A stretch of 64,000 nucleotides of DNA from Microbulbifer sp. SAOS-129_SWC (GCF_039696035.1 NZ_CP155567.1:372001-436000), one strand, 5' to 3'; positions 9,603 through 18,288 are shown, counted from the first letter of the stretch. The notes: generated from the sequence alone by a model not told the origin. A program made the numbers and translations.

Positions 9603-11096
9603 GTGCGAATTAAGCTGTTTAGGGCCACAACAGGGTTGTTACTTTTTACGGCCTTCACATCGGCGGCGGTTGCCGAAGTCTATCGCTGGACTGATGCCAA
9701 TGGAAAGTTACATTTTTCTGATCGACCGCCTGCCGAGCGGGCCGAAAGCCCGGAGGTAGAGCTCGTCCAGTACCACCTGGACAACCTGGACCAGGGTATC
9801 GAGCTTCCCAAAGTTGCGTACCTCGAGCCGTTGAAGAACGATTCCGATGACGCGGTGAAAACGGTACAGCTTGAGCATGTTGCCGTTGAAGTGTCGGGTG
9901 ATGGATCGAATGACGATCCGGTCGTTGGCAAAATGTTCAAGTTCACTAACTTCAGCACCAACGCGCTGAGGCGAATGAAGATAAAGGGCAAGTGGCCAGA
10001 GGGGCCGCTGGATTGTGAGCCCGGCAGCGATTTGCGTCTTCACACTATTGCTTATTACTACAAGCGTGCCGATTTCAAGGCAAGCCTTGCGGCGGCTTTT
10101 GAATCCAGTGGCTACGCGACAAACTCCGACTGGAAGTTTTCTTTACAGCAGCACCGCGGTGCCGATCTGAGCCTGGCGGCAACCATCAGCGACCTGAAGT
10201 TGATTCACTGCGGGACCACTACCAGCCTGACGACCCAGGAGGGATCGCAGGACTCTACGTATCTACAGGTCGACTGGGAGATTTTTGATAATCTCTCCAG
10301 GGAAGTGGTTTATAAAGTTCGCACTCAAGGTATCGATTATTCGCTGCGGAAAGCGGCGAGACGCCGCGGCCTGCTGGACAGTGCCGAGCTGGCGTTTCGC
10401 CACGCTGCGGAACAGTTGCTGGCGGACCGGCACTTTGTCGGGCTGCTCAAGTCGGAGTCGCGCGCAGCGCCCGCCGCGGCGTCTGTGGAACCGATCGATG
10501 TCAGTCTTTCCTATGGCGACGGTAGCGGCAGTTTTCTGCACCAGCTGCCACAAATCAAGGGCGCCTCGGCCACGGTCCGGACCAACACCGGTCACGGCAG
10601 TGGATTCGTGATTTCGGATGCCGGCCATTTATTGACGAATTACCATGTCGTAAAGGACAGCAATGCAGTAATCGTCATCATTGCCGGGCGGCAATTCCCG
10701 GCGCAAGTGCTGAGACGCGACAGGCGGCGGGATGTGGCCCTGCTCAAGATCCAGCCGGACGAAAAGGTGTCGACAGCCAGACTGGCGAAACAGGCGGTAT
10801 CAGTAGGAGAGGAGGTGTTTGTTGTCGGGACACCATTGGACGAGAGTCTGGATTTTTCCATTACCAAAGGCATTATCTCGGCCAGGCGCCTGCATGATGG
10901 GCAGGGCTACTTGCAGACAGACGCTGCCGTCAATCCCGGAAACTCGGGCGGCCCGGTGTTCAACGAGTCCGGAGAGGTGGTTGCGGTCACCGTATCGGGA
11001 ATTTTTACCAGGGACGGGGCTTCTGCAAACATCAATTATCTGATTCCCCTGGAGGAGGCATTGGCTTCCGTCGGTGTCGACTTGCCGGAGGGGTGA
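9603..11096 (+). CDS. DUF4124 domain and trypsin-like (S1C/Deg-type) periplasmic serine protease
   Basis: The 497-residue protein starts with a Sec signal peptide (LFRATTGLLLFTAFTSAAVA) followed directly by a DUF4124 module (VYRWTDANGKLHFSDRP), typical of envelope proteins. A central ~250-residue part of unknown function separates it from a C-terminal trypsin-fold protease with a full catalytic triad: His348 in TNYHVV, Asp377 in RRDVALLKI and Ser448 in GNSGGPV. No PDZ domain follows, unlike DegP or DegS. It begins with GTG, with AAAAAGGAAT about 8 bases upstream. It should act in the periplasm, perhaps in envelope quality control or processing; the substrate is unknown. A hairpin terminator follows at 11132. 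Confidence 0.85.
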   Translation: MRIKLFRATTGLLLFTAFTSAAVAEVYRWTDANGKLHFSDRPPAERAESPEVELVQYHLDNLDQGIELPKVAYLEPLKNDSDDAVKTVQLEHVAVEVSGDGSNDDPVVGKMFKFTNFSTNALRRMKIKGKWPEGPLDCEPGSDLRLHTIAYYYKRADFKASLAAAFESSGYATNSDWKFSLQQHRGADLSLAATISDLKLIHCGTTTSLTTQEGSQDSTYLQVDWEIFDNLSREVVYKVRTQGIDYSLRKAARRRGLLDSAELAFRHAAEQLLADRHFVGLLKSESRAAPAAASVEPIDVSLSYGDGSGSFLHQLPQIKGASATVRTNTGHGSGFVISDAGHLLTNYHVVKDSNAVIVIIAGRQFPAQVLRRDRRRDVALLKIQPDEKVSTARLAKQAVSVGEEVFVVGTPLDESLDFSITKGIISARRLHDGQGYLQTDAAVNPGNSGGPVFNESGEVVAVTVSGIFTRDGASANINYLIPLEEALASVGVDLPEG

Positions 11097-11131
11097 ATAC
11101 AGCAGGATGAGGCGGTGTATGGGCGGAAAAT

Positions 11132-11165
11132 AAAAAAGGCCGACTCGTGAGAGTCGGCCTTTTTT
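11132..11165. terminator. Bidirectional rho-independent terminator
   Basis: A-run, then GGCCGACTC (11138-11146), loop GTGA, GAGTCGGCC (11151-11159), then T6. It can end the protease transcript on + and the first tRNA-Leu transcript on -. Confidence 0.9.
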
Positions 11166-11171
11166 GCGAAA

Positions 11172-11258
11172 TGGTGCCCAGGAGAAGACTTGAACTTCCA
11201 CGACCGTAAGGCCACTAGCACCTGAAGCTAGCGCGTCTACCAATTCCGCCACCTGGGC
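11172..11258 (-). tRNA. tRNA-Leu(CAG), copy 1
   Basis: Reading the minus strand gives an 87-nt class II tRNA with encoded CCA. The acceptor is GCCCAGG, the D-arm contains GGCGGAATTGGTAGACGC, the anticodon loop is CTTCAGG with anticodon CAG, the long variable arm is leucine-type, and the T-loop is TTCAAGT. It is nearly identical to copy 2 (11424-11510), with one visible difference in the variable arm (GGCC versus GACC). Confidence 0.97.
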
Positions 11259-11288
11259 AAGCCGGCGCTGTGCAGCACCGGGTTGCGC

Positions 11289-11316
11289 ACTATAGAGATT
11301 TCCCCGGCGCTGTCAA
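11289..11316 (-). promoter_or_regulatory. Sigma70 promoter of tRNA-Leu copy 1
   Basis: On the minus strand TTGACA (11316-11311) and TATAGT (11294-11289) are separated by 16 bp and followed by a GC-rich GTGCGC discriminator, as expected for a stable-RNA promoter under stringent control. Confidence 0.85.
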
Positions 11317-11385
11317 TTTCTGTTTGTGACTGGCAGCCCGCGCCTGTTGTCCGCCGCCGATTCGAGCGTTTGCCCGGGCGGAAAT

Positions 11386-11417
11386 AAAAAAGGCCGACTC
11401 GCGAGAGTCGGCCTTTT
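11386..11417 (-). terminator. Rho-independent terminator of tRNA-Leu copy 2
   Basis: GGCCGACTC (11392-11400), loop GCGA and GAGTCGGCC (11405-11413), with six A on the + strand before it that give a U-run in the minus-strand transcript. It is nearly identical to the terminator of copy 1. Confidence 0.9.
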
Positions 11418-11423
11418 CGAAAT

Positions 11424-11510
11424 TGGTGCCCAGGAGAAGACTTGAACTTCCACGACCGTAAGGTCACTAGCACCTGAAGCTAGCGCGTCTACCAATTCCG
11501 CCACCTGGGC
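11424..11510 (-). tRNA. tRNA-Leu(CAG), copy 2
   Basis: An 87-nt minus-strand tRNA with the same anticodon CAG, acceptor and encoded CCA as copy 1. Promoter, tRNA and terminator are each repeated at a 252-bp period, so this is a tandem duplication of a complete transcription unit. Confidence 0.97.
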
Positions 11511-11541
11511 AATTCAACGGTGTGCTCCGTTGAGGACGCGC

Positions 11542-11570
11542 ACTATAGGGATTTGTCGGGGGGGTGTCAA
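11542..11570 (-). promoter_or_regulatory. Sigma70 promoter of tRNA-Leu copy 2
   Basis: The minus strand carries TTGACA (11570-11565), a 17-bp spacer starting with seven C, and TATAGT (11547-11542), followed by the same GTGCGC discriminator as copy 1. Confidence 0.88.
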
Positions 11571-11757
11571 CGGCCGAACTGCGCTTTTTTCAACTTTCTG
11601 CCACTGCAGTCGGGAAATGGGCCGAAATCGCTTATACTGCGTGCAGTGGTGGTGCTTTCCCGACCCGGTATTCACCGGTTGCGCCGCCTGCCAACTTTCC
11701 GGAGAACTCCGGACACTGCCGCGAAACCGGCGGTGACCTCAAACAACGGATGCTGTT

Positions 11758-14631
11758 TTGACGCGAAAGAAAACCTCGACCCACTTCGACGCCGATCCCC
11801 ACGCGGAGCGCGAAGCGGAGAAATATGAAAAACCCGTTCCCAGCCGCGAGTACCTGCTGCAGTTCCTCGAACAGCAGAAGGCCCCGGTAGCCTGGGAAGC
11901 GGTCGCCGACGCGCTGGAAATCACCGACGAGGACCAGCGCGAAGGCGTACGCCGGCGCCTGATCGCCATGTCCCGCGACGGCCAGATCGCCAGTAACCGC
12001 GCCGGCGATTTCGGTGTGCTGGACAAGATGAGCCTGGTACGCGGCCGTGTGATCGGCCACCGCGACGGCTTCGGCTTTGTCTCCCCGCGCGATGGCGGCG
12101 ACGATCTGTACCTGTCCCACCGCCAGATGCGCAAGGTGTTCGACGGCGACGAAGTGCTGGTGCGCGAAACGCCCGGCGGTTTCCGCGGCAAGCGCGAAGG
12201 CGCGGTGGTTCGGGTGATCAAGCACAACACCCAGGAGCTGGCCGGGCGTCTGTTCCGCGAGAACGGTATCTGCTTCGTGCGCCCGGACAACCCGCGCATC
12301 AACCTGGATATCATGGTAGCCGAGGGCAAGTGCGCCGGCGCCGAGCACGGCCAGTATGTGGTGGTGAATATCACCACCCAGCCCGGGCGCGACACCGTGC
12401 CCCAGGGCGAGGTCAGCGAAGTGCTCGGCGACCACCTGGCGCCGGGAATGGAAATCGATGTCGCCATCCGCAATTACGGTATCCCCCACACCTGGCCCGC
12501 GGGGCTGCAGGCCGAGACGGACGCCATCGCCGACGAGGTGCTGGAGGAAGACAAGAAAGCCCGTGTGGACCTGCGTCCGCTGCCGCTGGTGACCATCGAC
12601 GGCGAGGACGCGCGCGATTTCGACGATGCCGTTTTCTGTGAAGTGCTGAAAGACGGCAGCTGGAAGTTGCTGGTGGCCATCGCCGACGTCTCCCACTATG
12701 TGCGCCCCGGGATGGCGCTGGACGAGGAGGCCCACAGCCGCGGCAACTCGGTCTACTTCCCGGATTTCGTCGTGCCGATGTTGCCGGAGAAGCTGTCCAA
12801 CGGCCTCTGCTCACTCAATCCAGAGGTGGATCGCCTGTGCATGGTGAGCGAAATGCACATCGACCTGGACGGGCGCATTCTCGACTACCGTTTCTTCGAG
12901 GGCGTGATGCGCAGCCACGCGCGCCTGACCTACACCCAGGTAGGGCAGATGATCGCCGAGCGCGGCCAGCGCGACAGCGGCCTGCGCAAGCAGTATGCGG
13001 CGCTGACCCCGCATCTGGACAACCTGCACGATCTCTACCAGGCCCTGCGCGGCGCCCGCGATCGCCGCGGTGCCATCGATTTCGAGACCACCGAAACCCG
13101 CATCATCTTCGACGCGCAGCGCAAGATCGAGCGCATCGTGCCGGTGCAGCGCAACGACGCCCACAAGCTGATCGAGGAGTGCATGCTCGCCGCCAATGTG
13201 TGCGCGGCGGAGCTGATGGAGCTGTCGGAGCTGCCGGCACTTTATCGCGTACACGACACGCCCAAGGAAGAGAAGCTCGCCAACCTGCGCGAGTACCTGG
13301 GCGAACTGGGGCTGCGCCTGCCCGGTGGCGCGGAACCGCAACCGATGGATTTCCAGCACCTGCTGGATCAGGTGGAGGGGCGCGCCGACGCCCACATCAT
13401 CCAGATGATGCTGCTGCGCTCGATGAACCAGGCCGTCTACCAGCCGGAGAATCGCGGCCACTTCGGCCTCGACTACCGCGCCTACGCCCACTTCACCTCG
13501 CCGATCCGCCGCTACCCGGACCTGCTGCTGCACCGCGGGCTGCGCTGGCTGATCCGCAACGGCAGCGCCAACCCACCGGCGGTGGCCAAGAAGGTGCACG
13601 CCGTACCGGGCGCGGCGGCGCTGCCGGCGGAACGTATTATTCCCTACGACCTGGCCGCGATGGTGCAGCTGGGCGAGCACTGCTCGATGACCGAGCGCCG
13701 CGCCGACGACGCCACCCGCGATGTGGTCAGCTGGCTCAAGTGCGAGTACCTGCAGGACCACGTCGGCGAGGTCTACCCGGGGGTAGTCAGCGCGGTCACC
13801 GGTTTTGGCCTGTTTGTCGAACTGGACAACTTCTATGTGGAGGGTTTGATTCACGTTACTGCGCTGCCGAAAGACTATTACCGCTTCGAGCAGGCGCACC
13901 AGCGGCTGGTTGGCGAGCGCAGCGGCCAGCGCTATCACCTGGGTGATTCAGTCTCGGTGCAGGTGGCGCGCGTCGACCTGGAAGAACGCAAGGTGGACTT
14001 CACCCTCGACGAAGTTCTGTCCCGATCCGCTAACAAGGCGCCCAAAAGCGGCAAGTCCAAAGCGGGCAGGAAAGCGAAAGCGGCCGCCGGGGCAGCGGTT
14101 GCAAGGAAGCCCGCCGCCGACGCGAAAAAAAAGAGTGGGAAAAAGTCCGACAGCACAGGAGTGCCCCCGGCAAAAAAGTCTGGTGGAGGCGGTGGTTGGA
14201 TGCCTGGAAAAATTCCTGACCAGAACCCGCGGGCAGCGGGTAAAAAGGCCGAGCCTGTCGCAGTGAGCGCGCGTGCCATGGAAATGGCCGTGGAGCACCA
14301 GAGCGAGCGCGACCGCCGCGGCAAGTCGGACAAACCCAACCCCTGGGGCCGGCGCCCCGAGACCGAACCCACCGCCACGCCGTTCAAGAAGCGCAAGGTG
14401 GGCTCCACCGAGGCGGTGCCAGTAGCGCCGTCGCGCCAGAAGCCCGAAGCGGAAGCGGAGGTCGAGGCGCCGCCCAAGAGGCGCGGACCCAAACGCACGC
14501 CGCCGCGCAAGGGCGGTAAGCGCCCCGCGGTGGCGGCGCGCAAGGCGGCGCAGAAGACGGCCCGGGCCGAGGCGAAAAGCGGCAAGGGCAAAAAGAAGAA
14601 GTCCGCGGCCAAGCGCAAAAAGAAATCATAA
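11758..14631 (+). CDS. rnr: Ribonuclease R (3'-5' exoribonuclease)
   Basis: Processive 3'-5' exoribonuclease that degrades structured RNA and takes part in rRNA quality control and trans-translation. Order of domains: N-terminal winged-helix (VPSREYLLQFLEQQ), cold-shock domains, an RNB catalytic domain with the Asp cluster DGEDARDFDDAV at about 281-292, and an S1 domain at about 668-755 (GEVYPGVVSAVTGFGLFVE). A very long Lys/Arg/Ala/Pro-rich tail runs from about 760 to 957, so the protein exceeds E. coli RNase R (813 aa). The start is TTG, since the only nearby ATG hits a stop at once and the MTRKK...DPHAEREAEKYE opening is family-typical; the Shine-Dalgarno is weak. rlmB follows, as in other gammaproteobacteria. 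Confidence 0.96.
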   Translation: MTRKKTSTHFDADPHAEREAEKYEKPVPSREYLLQFLEQQKAPVAWEAVADALEITDEDQREGVRRRLIAMSRDGQIASNRAGDFGVLDKMSLVRGRVIGHRDGFGFVSPRDGGDDLYLSHRQMRKVFDGDEVLVRETPGGFRGKREGAVVRVIKHNTQELAGRLFRENGICFVRPDNPRINLDIMVAEGKCAGAEHGQYVVVNITTQPGRDTVPQGEVSEVLGDHLAPGMEIDVAIRNYGIPHTWPAGLQAETDAIADEVLEEDKKARVDLRPLPLVTIDGEDARDFDDAVFCEVLKDGSWKLLVAIADVSHYVRPGMALDEEAHSRGNSVYFPDFVVPMLPEKLSNGLCSLNPEVDRLCMVSEMHIDLDGRILDYRFFEGVMRSHARLTYTQVGQMIAERGQRDSGLRKQYAALTPHLDNLHDLYQALRGARDRRGAIDFETTETRIIFDAQRKIERIVPVQRNDAHKLIEECMLAANVCAAELMELSELPALYRVHDTPKEEKLANLREYLGELGLRLPGGAEPQPMDFQHLLDQVEGRADAHIIQMMLLRSMNQAVYQPENRGHFGLDYRAYAHFTSPIRRYPDLLLHRGLRWLIRNGSANPPAVAKKVHAVPGAAALPAERIIPYDLAAMVQLGEHCSMTERRADDATRDVVSWLKCEYLQDHVGEVYPGVVSAVTGFGLFVELDNFYVEGLIHVTALPKDYYRFEQAHQRLVGERSGQRYHLGDSVSVQVARVDLEERKVDFTLDEVLSRSANKAPKSGKSKAGRKAKAAAGAAVARKPAADAKKKSGKKSDSTGVPPAKKSGGGGGWMPGKIPDQNPRAAGKKAEPVAVSARAMEMAVEHQSERDRRGKSDKPNPWGRRPETEPTATPFKKRKVGSTEAVPVAPSRQKPEAEAEVEAPPKRRGPKRTPPRKGGKRPAVAARKAAQKTARAEAKSGKGKKKKSAAKRKKKS

Positions 14632-14646
14632 CCTTCCATTGACTCG

Positions 14647-14676
14647 CACCCCTCTCCCGCTGACGGGATAGGGGTG
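14647..14676. repeat. Palindromic intergenic hairpin between rnr and rlmB
   Basis: CACCCCT (14647-14653) pairs with AGGGGTG (14670-14676), and the inner TCCCG/CGGGA extends the stem to about 12 pairs around loop CTGA. There is no T-run, so it resembles a dispersed intergenic palindrome or an RNA-stabilising element more than an intrinsic terminator. Confidence 0.5.
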
Positions 14677-14724
14677 GGGGAGAAGGCATTCGCCACTCTC
14701 CCCGAACTCCGGTATAGAACCCCC

Positions 14725-15477
14725 ATGTCCACACAGATCGTCTACGGCCTGCACGCGGTGCAGGCACTGCTCAAGAGTTCACCCCAGCAGGTGCGGGAGC
14801 TGCTGCTGTTGCGCGGGCGTCGCGACCAGCGCCTGCAGAAAATCATCGCCCAGGCAGAAAAAAACAATATCAAGGTGCGCACGGTCGATCGCCGCGCTTT
14901 GGATGAGCAGGTCGGTGACGATGGCAACCACCAGGGCGTGGTGGCCATCTGTGCGGGCGAGACCCGCGTCTATGACGAGCGCTTCCTGAAGGAGCTGTTA
15001 CAGGAGCTGGATGGCCGCGCCGAGGCGCCGTTCCTGCTCGTGCTCGACGGCGTCACCGACCCGCACAACCTCGGTGCCTGCCTGCGCACCGCAGAGGCCG
15101 CCGGCGTGCACGCGGTGATCGCCCCCAAGGACAAGTCCGCCGGCCTGACGCCGACCGCGCGCAAGGTGGCCTGCGGTGCGGCGGAAGTGCTGCCGTTTGT
15201 CACCGTCACCAACCTCGCCCGCACCCTGCAGCAGCTGCAGCAGGCGGGCGTGTGGATCTTTGGCGCCGCCGGTGAGGCGCAGCAGGATGTCTACCAGAGC
15301 CAGCTTACTGGCCCGCTGGCGCTGGTCATGGGCGCCGAGGGCTCGGGCCTGCGCCGCCTCACCCGCGAACACTGCGACCACCTGATCAAGATTCCGATGG
15401 CGGGCGAGGTCAGCAGTTTGAATGTGTCGGTGGCGACCGGGGTGTGTTTGTTCGAGGCGGTGCGTCAGCGCGGTTAG
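14725..15477 (+). CDS. rlmB: 23S rRNA (guanosine-2'-O-)-methyltransferase
   Basis: SpoU/TrmD-fold (SPOUT) enzyme that methylates the 2'-OH of G2251 in the peptidyl-transferase P-loop of 23S rRNA, using SAM. The N-terminal substrate-binding domain (YGLHAVQALL) is followed by the SpoU motifs: GVTDPHNLGACLRTAEAAG (motif 1), LALVMGAEGSGLRR (motif 2) and IPMAGEVSSLNVSVATGV (motif 3), which form the knotted cofactor site. At ATG 14725 the protein is 250 aa, the usual RlmB length; an upstream in-frame extension to 14674 overlaps the intergenic hairpin and is unlikely. Pairing with rnr is conserved, and both act on ribosomal RNA. Confidence 0.95.
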   Translation: MSTQIVYGLHAVQALLKSSPQQVRELLLLRGRRDQRLQKIIAQAEKNNIKVRTVDRRALDEQVGDDGNHQGVVAICAGETRVYDERFLKELLQELDGRAEAPFLLVLDGVTDPHNLGACLRTAEAAGVHAVIAPKDKSAGLTPTARKVACGAAEVLPFVTVTNLARTLQQLQQAGVWIFGAAGEAQQDVYQSQLTGPLALVMGAEGSGLRRLTREHCDHLIKIPMAGEVSSLNVSVATGVCLFEAVRQRG

Positions 15478-15543
15478 AGCATCGTATGCGGGCGGTATAT
15501 CCTGCAGCTTCCCAGCTGAAAAACGTGAAGTGGGTGGGCTGAA

Positions 15544-15561
15544 GATCCCGGTGACGGGATC
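15544..15561. repeat. Hairpin between convergent rlmB and MATE genes
   Basis: GATCCCG (15544-15550), loop GTGA, CGGGATC (15555-15561). It lies between convergent genes but has no adjacent T-run. The rest of 15478-15657 shows no other feature. Confidence 0.35.
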
Positions 15562-15657
15562 GCCTCGGGGTTTGCCGCTGGTTGCACCTGCTATCGGGGC
15601 GTTCGCATCGCTTTCTGTACTTCCCTTCTCGCTAGCGTTTTCTTCTTAAATTTACCT

Positions 15658-17040
15658 CTATGCAACCTGCTCCGCCGCCACAGGTTCCGCCGCCGGCATA
15701 TCCGCCAGCTTGATGCGCAACTCGCGCCGCAGCAGCAGCGCCGCCAGCAGCATCTGCAGGATTACCGAGCCCGCCGACAGGAACCAGAGCTGGCGGGTCT
15801 CGAACCAGGGTTGGGCGCCGATCCACAGTGCCGGTATCGCAAAAGCCAGAATGCGCAGGGCCGAGGCGGCCAGTGACGGCAGCGTGTTGCCAAGTGCCTG
15901 GAACAGGCCGGCACAGCAGAAGATGATGCCGGTGGGGACGAAGTTGAACGAGGCGATGCCGAGGAATTCCCGCGCCACCGCGATCGCCGCCGGGTCGTCG
16001 AGGAACAGCGCGGCCAGATTGCCACCGGCAAAGTAGCTGAGCAGCGACAGCGCGAACATCAGCACTGACACAGCGATCAGGCCGCTGCGCAGGGTCTCGC
16101 GCACCCGCTCGGGCTGGCGCGCGCCGAAGTTCTGCCCGGCGATCGGTGCCAGCGCGAAGGACACTGCCATTGCCGGCAGGAAGATCGACTGCATCACCCG
16201 CAGGCCCACGCCGAAACCCGCCTGGGCCGACACGCCCACGTCGGTCAGCACCGTGTAGACCACCGCCAGGAACACGGCCATCAGCGCGAACTCACCGCCG
16301 GAGGGCAGGCCGATGGCAGCGATGCGCTGCCACAGTTTGAAGTCGGGCCGCGCGAACTGGCGCGGCCCGAATCGGAGTTTCTGTTGTTGCGGGCGCAATA
16401 CGAACATCAACAGCAGTACGGTGCCCGCGGCCACCGAAATCAGTGTCGCCAGGCCGGCGCCGGCCACACCCAGCGGCACACCGGTGCCCCAGCCGGCCAC
16501 CAGCACCGGCGCTAGGGCAATATTCAGCAGCAGTGTCAGCACCTGGATCAGTGAGGGAATCTTCACTTCACCGGCGCCGCGCAGCGCCGCGGCCATAGTG
16601 GTGAGCGGGAACTGCAGCAGCATCGCCGGCAGGAACCAGTTCAGGTATTGCACCGCCAGCTGCGCCGTCTCCGCATCGGCGGTGAACGCGGCGGCATAGC
16701 GGCCGCGCAGGGCGAAGGCTATGCTGCCGAGCACCAGCCCGCACAGCAGCGCCAGCAGCTGTGCTTGATTGAAAATGCGCTGGGTGGCCGGCATATCGCC
16801 GGCGCCGAACGCGTGGGAGACCAGCGTGGTGGTGCCCACCGACAGCGCCTGCGTCAGCGCCATCACCATAAACATCATGTTACCCGCCACGCTGACCGCC
16901 GCCACCGGGGCGCTGCCGAGCCCGGACACGAAGTACAGGTCCACCAGGAAGTAGAGTGTCTGGAACAGCATGGTGGCAAACATAAAGGCGCCGTAACGGG
17001 CGATATGGCCGCGGATGGCGCCCCGGGTCAGGTCCTGCAT
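15658..17040 (-). CDS. MATE family multidrug / toxin efflux transporter
   Basis: A 460-residue inner-membrane protein with about 12 hydrophobic segments in two similar halves, as in MATE (NorM/DinF-like) antiporters driven by Na+ or H+. Family-typical stretches include the start (YGAFMFATMLFQTLYFLVD), FNQAQLLALLCGLVLG, the membrane-edge VGLRVMQSIFLPAMAV and PIAGQNFGA in the second half. The ATG is preceded by AAAAGGAT. The C-terminus is short and polar. It lies just downstream of the 2OG oxygenase gene (26-bp gap, same strand), so the two may be co-transcribed. The substrate cannot be inferred. Confidence 0.92.
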   Translation of the reverse strand: MQDLTRGAIRGHIARYGAFMFATMLFQTLYFLVDLYFVSGLGSAPVAAVSVAGNMMFMVMALTQALSVGTTTLVSHAFGAGDMPATQRIFNQAQLLALLCGLVLGSIAFALRGRYAAAFTADAETAQLAVQYLNWFLPAMLLQFPLTTMAAALRGAGEVKIPSLIQVLTLLLNIALAPVLVAGWGTGVPLGVAGAGLATLISVAAGTVLLLMFVLRPQQQKLRFGPRQFARPDFKLWQRIAAIGLPSGGEFALMAVFLAVVYTVLTDVGVSAQAGFGVGLRVMQSIFLPAMAVSFALAPIAGQNFGARQPERVRETLRSGLIAVSVLMFALSLLSYFAGGNLAALFLDDPAAIAVAREFLGIASFNFVPTGIIFCCAGLFQALGNTLPSLAASALRILAFAIPALWIGAQPWFETRQLWFLSAGSVILQMLLAALLLRRELRIKLADMPAAEPVAAEQVA

Positions 17041-17066
17041 CGATGAAAATCCTTTTATGTGGGAAA

Positions 17067-17783
17067 TTACTGGCCGGTCGCTGCCTTGCCGTAAAGCTGC
17101 TCTGCCGGGCGGTACAGCACCCAGGAGGTGAGGATGGTCTTGTCGCCCGACAGTGGCACATTGCCGCGGTGCGTATGGGTGAAGCCGCAGGGGGACAGGA
17201 TCAGGCTGCCTTTTTTCGGCTTGATCTTGGCGCCCTGGTAGCAGAACTCGGTCTCGCCACCCTCCTCGACGTCGTTCAGGAACAGCAGCCAGAACAGGAC
17301 CCGGTGCAGGGATTTCTGCCCGGGATCGGTCGGGTGTGGGAAATGCTCCGAGTGCCAGTGGTAGTAGCCGCCTTTGGCCTGCTCATAGTGCTGCAGGTTG
17401 ATATTGTCGACGGTGAAAATACTGCACACCAACTGCTTCAGCTGCTGCTCGCCGAGGTCACCGATATCTTCCGCGGCGAGGGTGCGCGGCTGGCCGCTGT
17501 TTTCGTCCAGCAGGCTCGGCGAGAGGGCGCCGGTCAGCAGGTGCGGGTAGCGCCGGCAGTAGGCCATCAGGCCGTTCAGCACCATGCTGTTCATTTGCGC
17601 GCACTCGTCGCGCCAGGACTCAAGGCCGGAAATGAACAGGTCGGAGCTGCGCTTCTTGCTGTGATCCACTCCGGAACCGGTGCGGCCGGGCTGCTTTTCC
17701 GGCGCCCGTTGAAAGCGCTCGACGACGTGATCGCAGAACTCGGCGGGGGCGGCATTTTCAAACAACAGAATCAGTGAGTCCAC
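17067..17783 (-). CDS. 2OG-Fe(II) oxygenase (prolyl 4-hydroxylase-like)
   Basis: Double-stranded beta-helix dioxygenase of the P4H alpha-like class, probably hydroxylating an amino-acid side chain with 2-oxoglutarate and O2. The core is readable: GGYYHWHSEHF gives the first iron ligands, LFWLLFLNDVEEGGETEF is the typical following strand pair, PCGFTHTHRG gives the distal His, and GDKTILTSWVLY carries the basic 2OG ligand region. The usual H-x-D is H-S-E here. I prefer GTG at 17783, with AGGTGA just upstream, giving 238 aa; an in-frame TTG at 17858 would add 25 unconserved-looking residues. The substrate is unknown. Confidence 0.82.
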   Translation of the reverse strand: MDSLILLFENAAPAEFCDHVVERFQRAPEKQPGRTGSGVDHSKKRSSDLFISGLESWRDECAQMNSMVLNGLMAYCRRYPHLLTGALSPSLLDENSGQPRTLAAEDIGDLGEQQLKQLVCSIFTVDNINLQHYEQAKGGYYHWHSEHFPHPTDPGQKSLHRVLFWLLFLNDVEEGGETEFCYQGAKIKPKKGSLILSPCGFTHTHRGNVPLSGDKTILTSWVLYRPAEQLYGKAATGQ

Positions 17784-18288
17784 TTGTTCACCTGATTGGT
17801 CAGCTGGGCACAAGCCGGCTGGACATTTCCCCGGCAGCAATGAAGAAAAGTCCGGCAATTGCGGTCATTGTAATCGCCGGGGTGCTGCCGGCCAGTTCTG
17901 GGAGGTGAAATGCCCCTCCCCGTAGATGGTCGGATCCGGGTTGGCGTCCGCGTGGATGCCCGTAGCATAATCCGGGGCCTGTCATCACTGCGGGGGATCC
18001 GCTGGCGGCGCGGTAGAGCCGCCGCTGTACTTGCTACTTTCGCGAAACAGCGCGGTGGATTGTGCCATAGCCGTTACCCAATTGAACTTTTTAAAAAATA
18101 AGCGCGCTTAATCACCCGATAATGAAATTATTTTCCCTTGGGGCCTGTGTCAGGGTCTTTGCTTGTCAATGCACCGGGCCCTGCCAGTTTATCCGCCGAT
18201 GTGGCGATCCCCGGGAACCTTTTCGCACGCTGCGTCGTGTAAACACATCGACGGTAGTAATCGGCAAAAATTCTGAAGGAGTTATGGT
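17784..18288. other. Intergenic region upstream of the ECF sigma gene
   Basis: About 500 bp between divergent genes without a credible ORF. An AT-rich island lies at about 18080-18140 and should hold the minus- or plus-strand promoters. GGAACC at 18214-18219 followed 13 bases later by CGTCGT (18233-18238) resembles an ECF-type promoter, but the spacing is short. AAGGAG at 18276-18281 is the Shine-Dalgarno of the sigma gene. Confidence 0.4.

Noticed and set aside
9445..9759. A 104-codon ORF ahead of the DUF4124 protease
   Set aside because: It overlaps the protease signal peptide in another frame and lacks a credible start.
12811..13946. ORFs of about 370 codons on both strands over rnr
   Set aside because: The frame used by RNase R is unambiguous (RNB and S1 motifs); the others are GC-driven open frames.
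17910..18101. A 63-codon ORF in the sigma-gene upstream region
   Set aside because: Basic, low-information sequence without a ribosome site; treated as chance.
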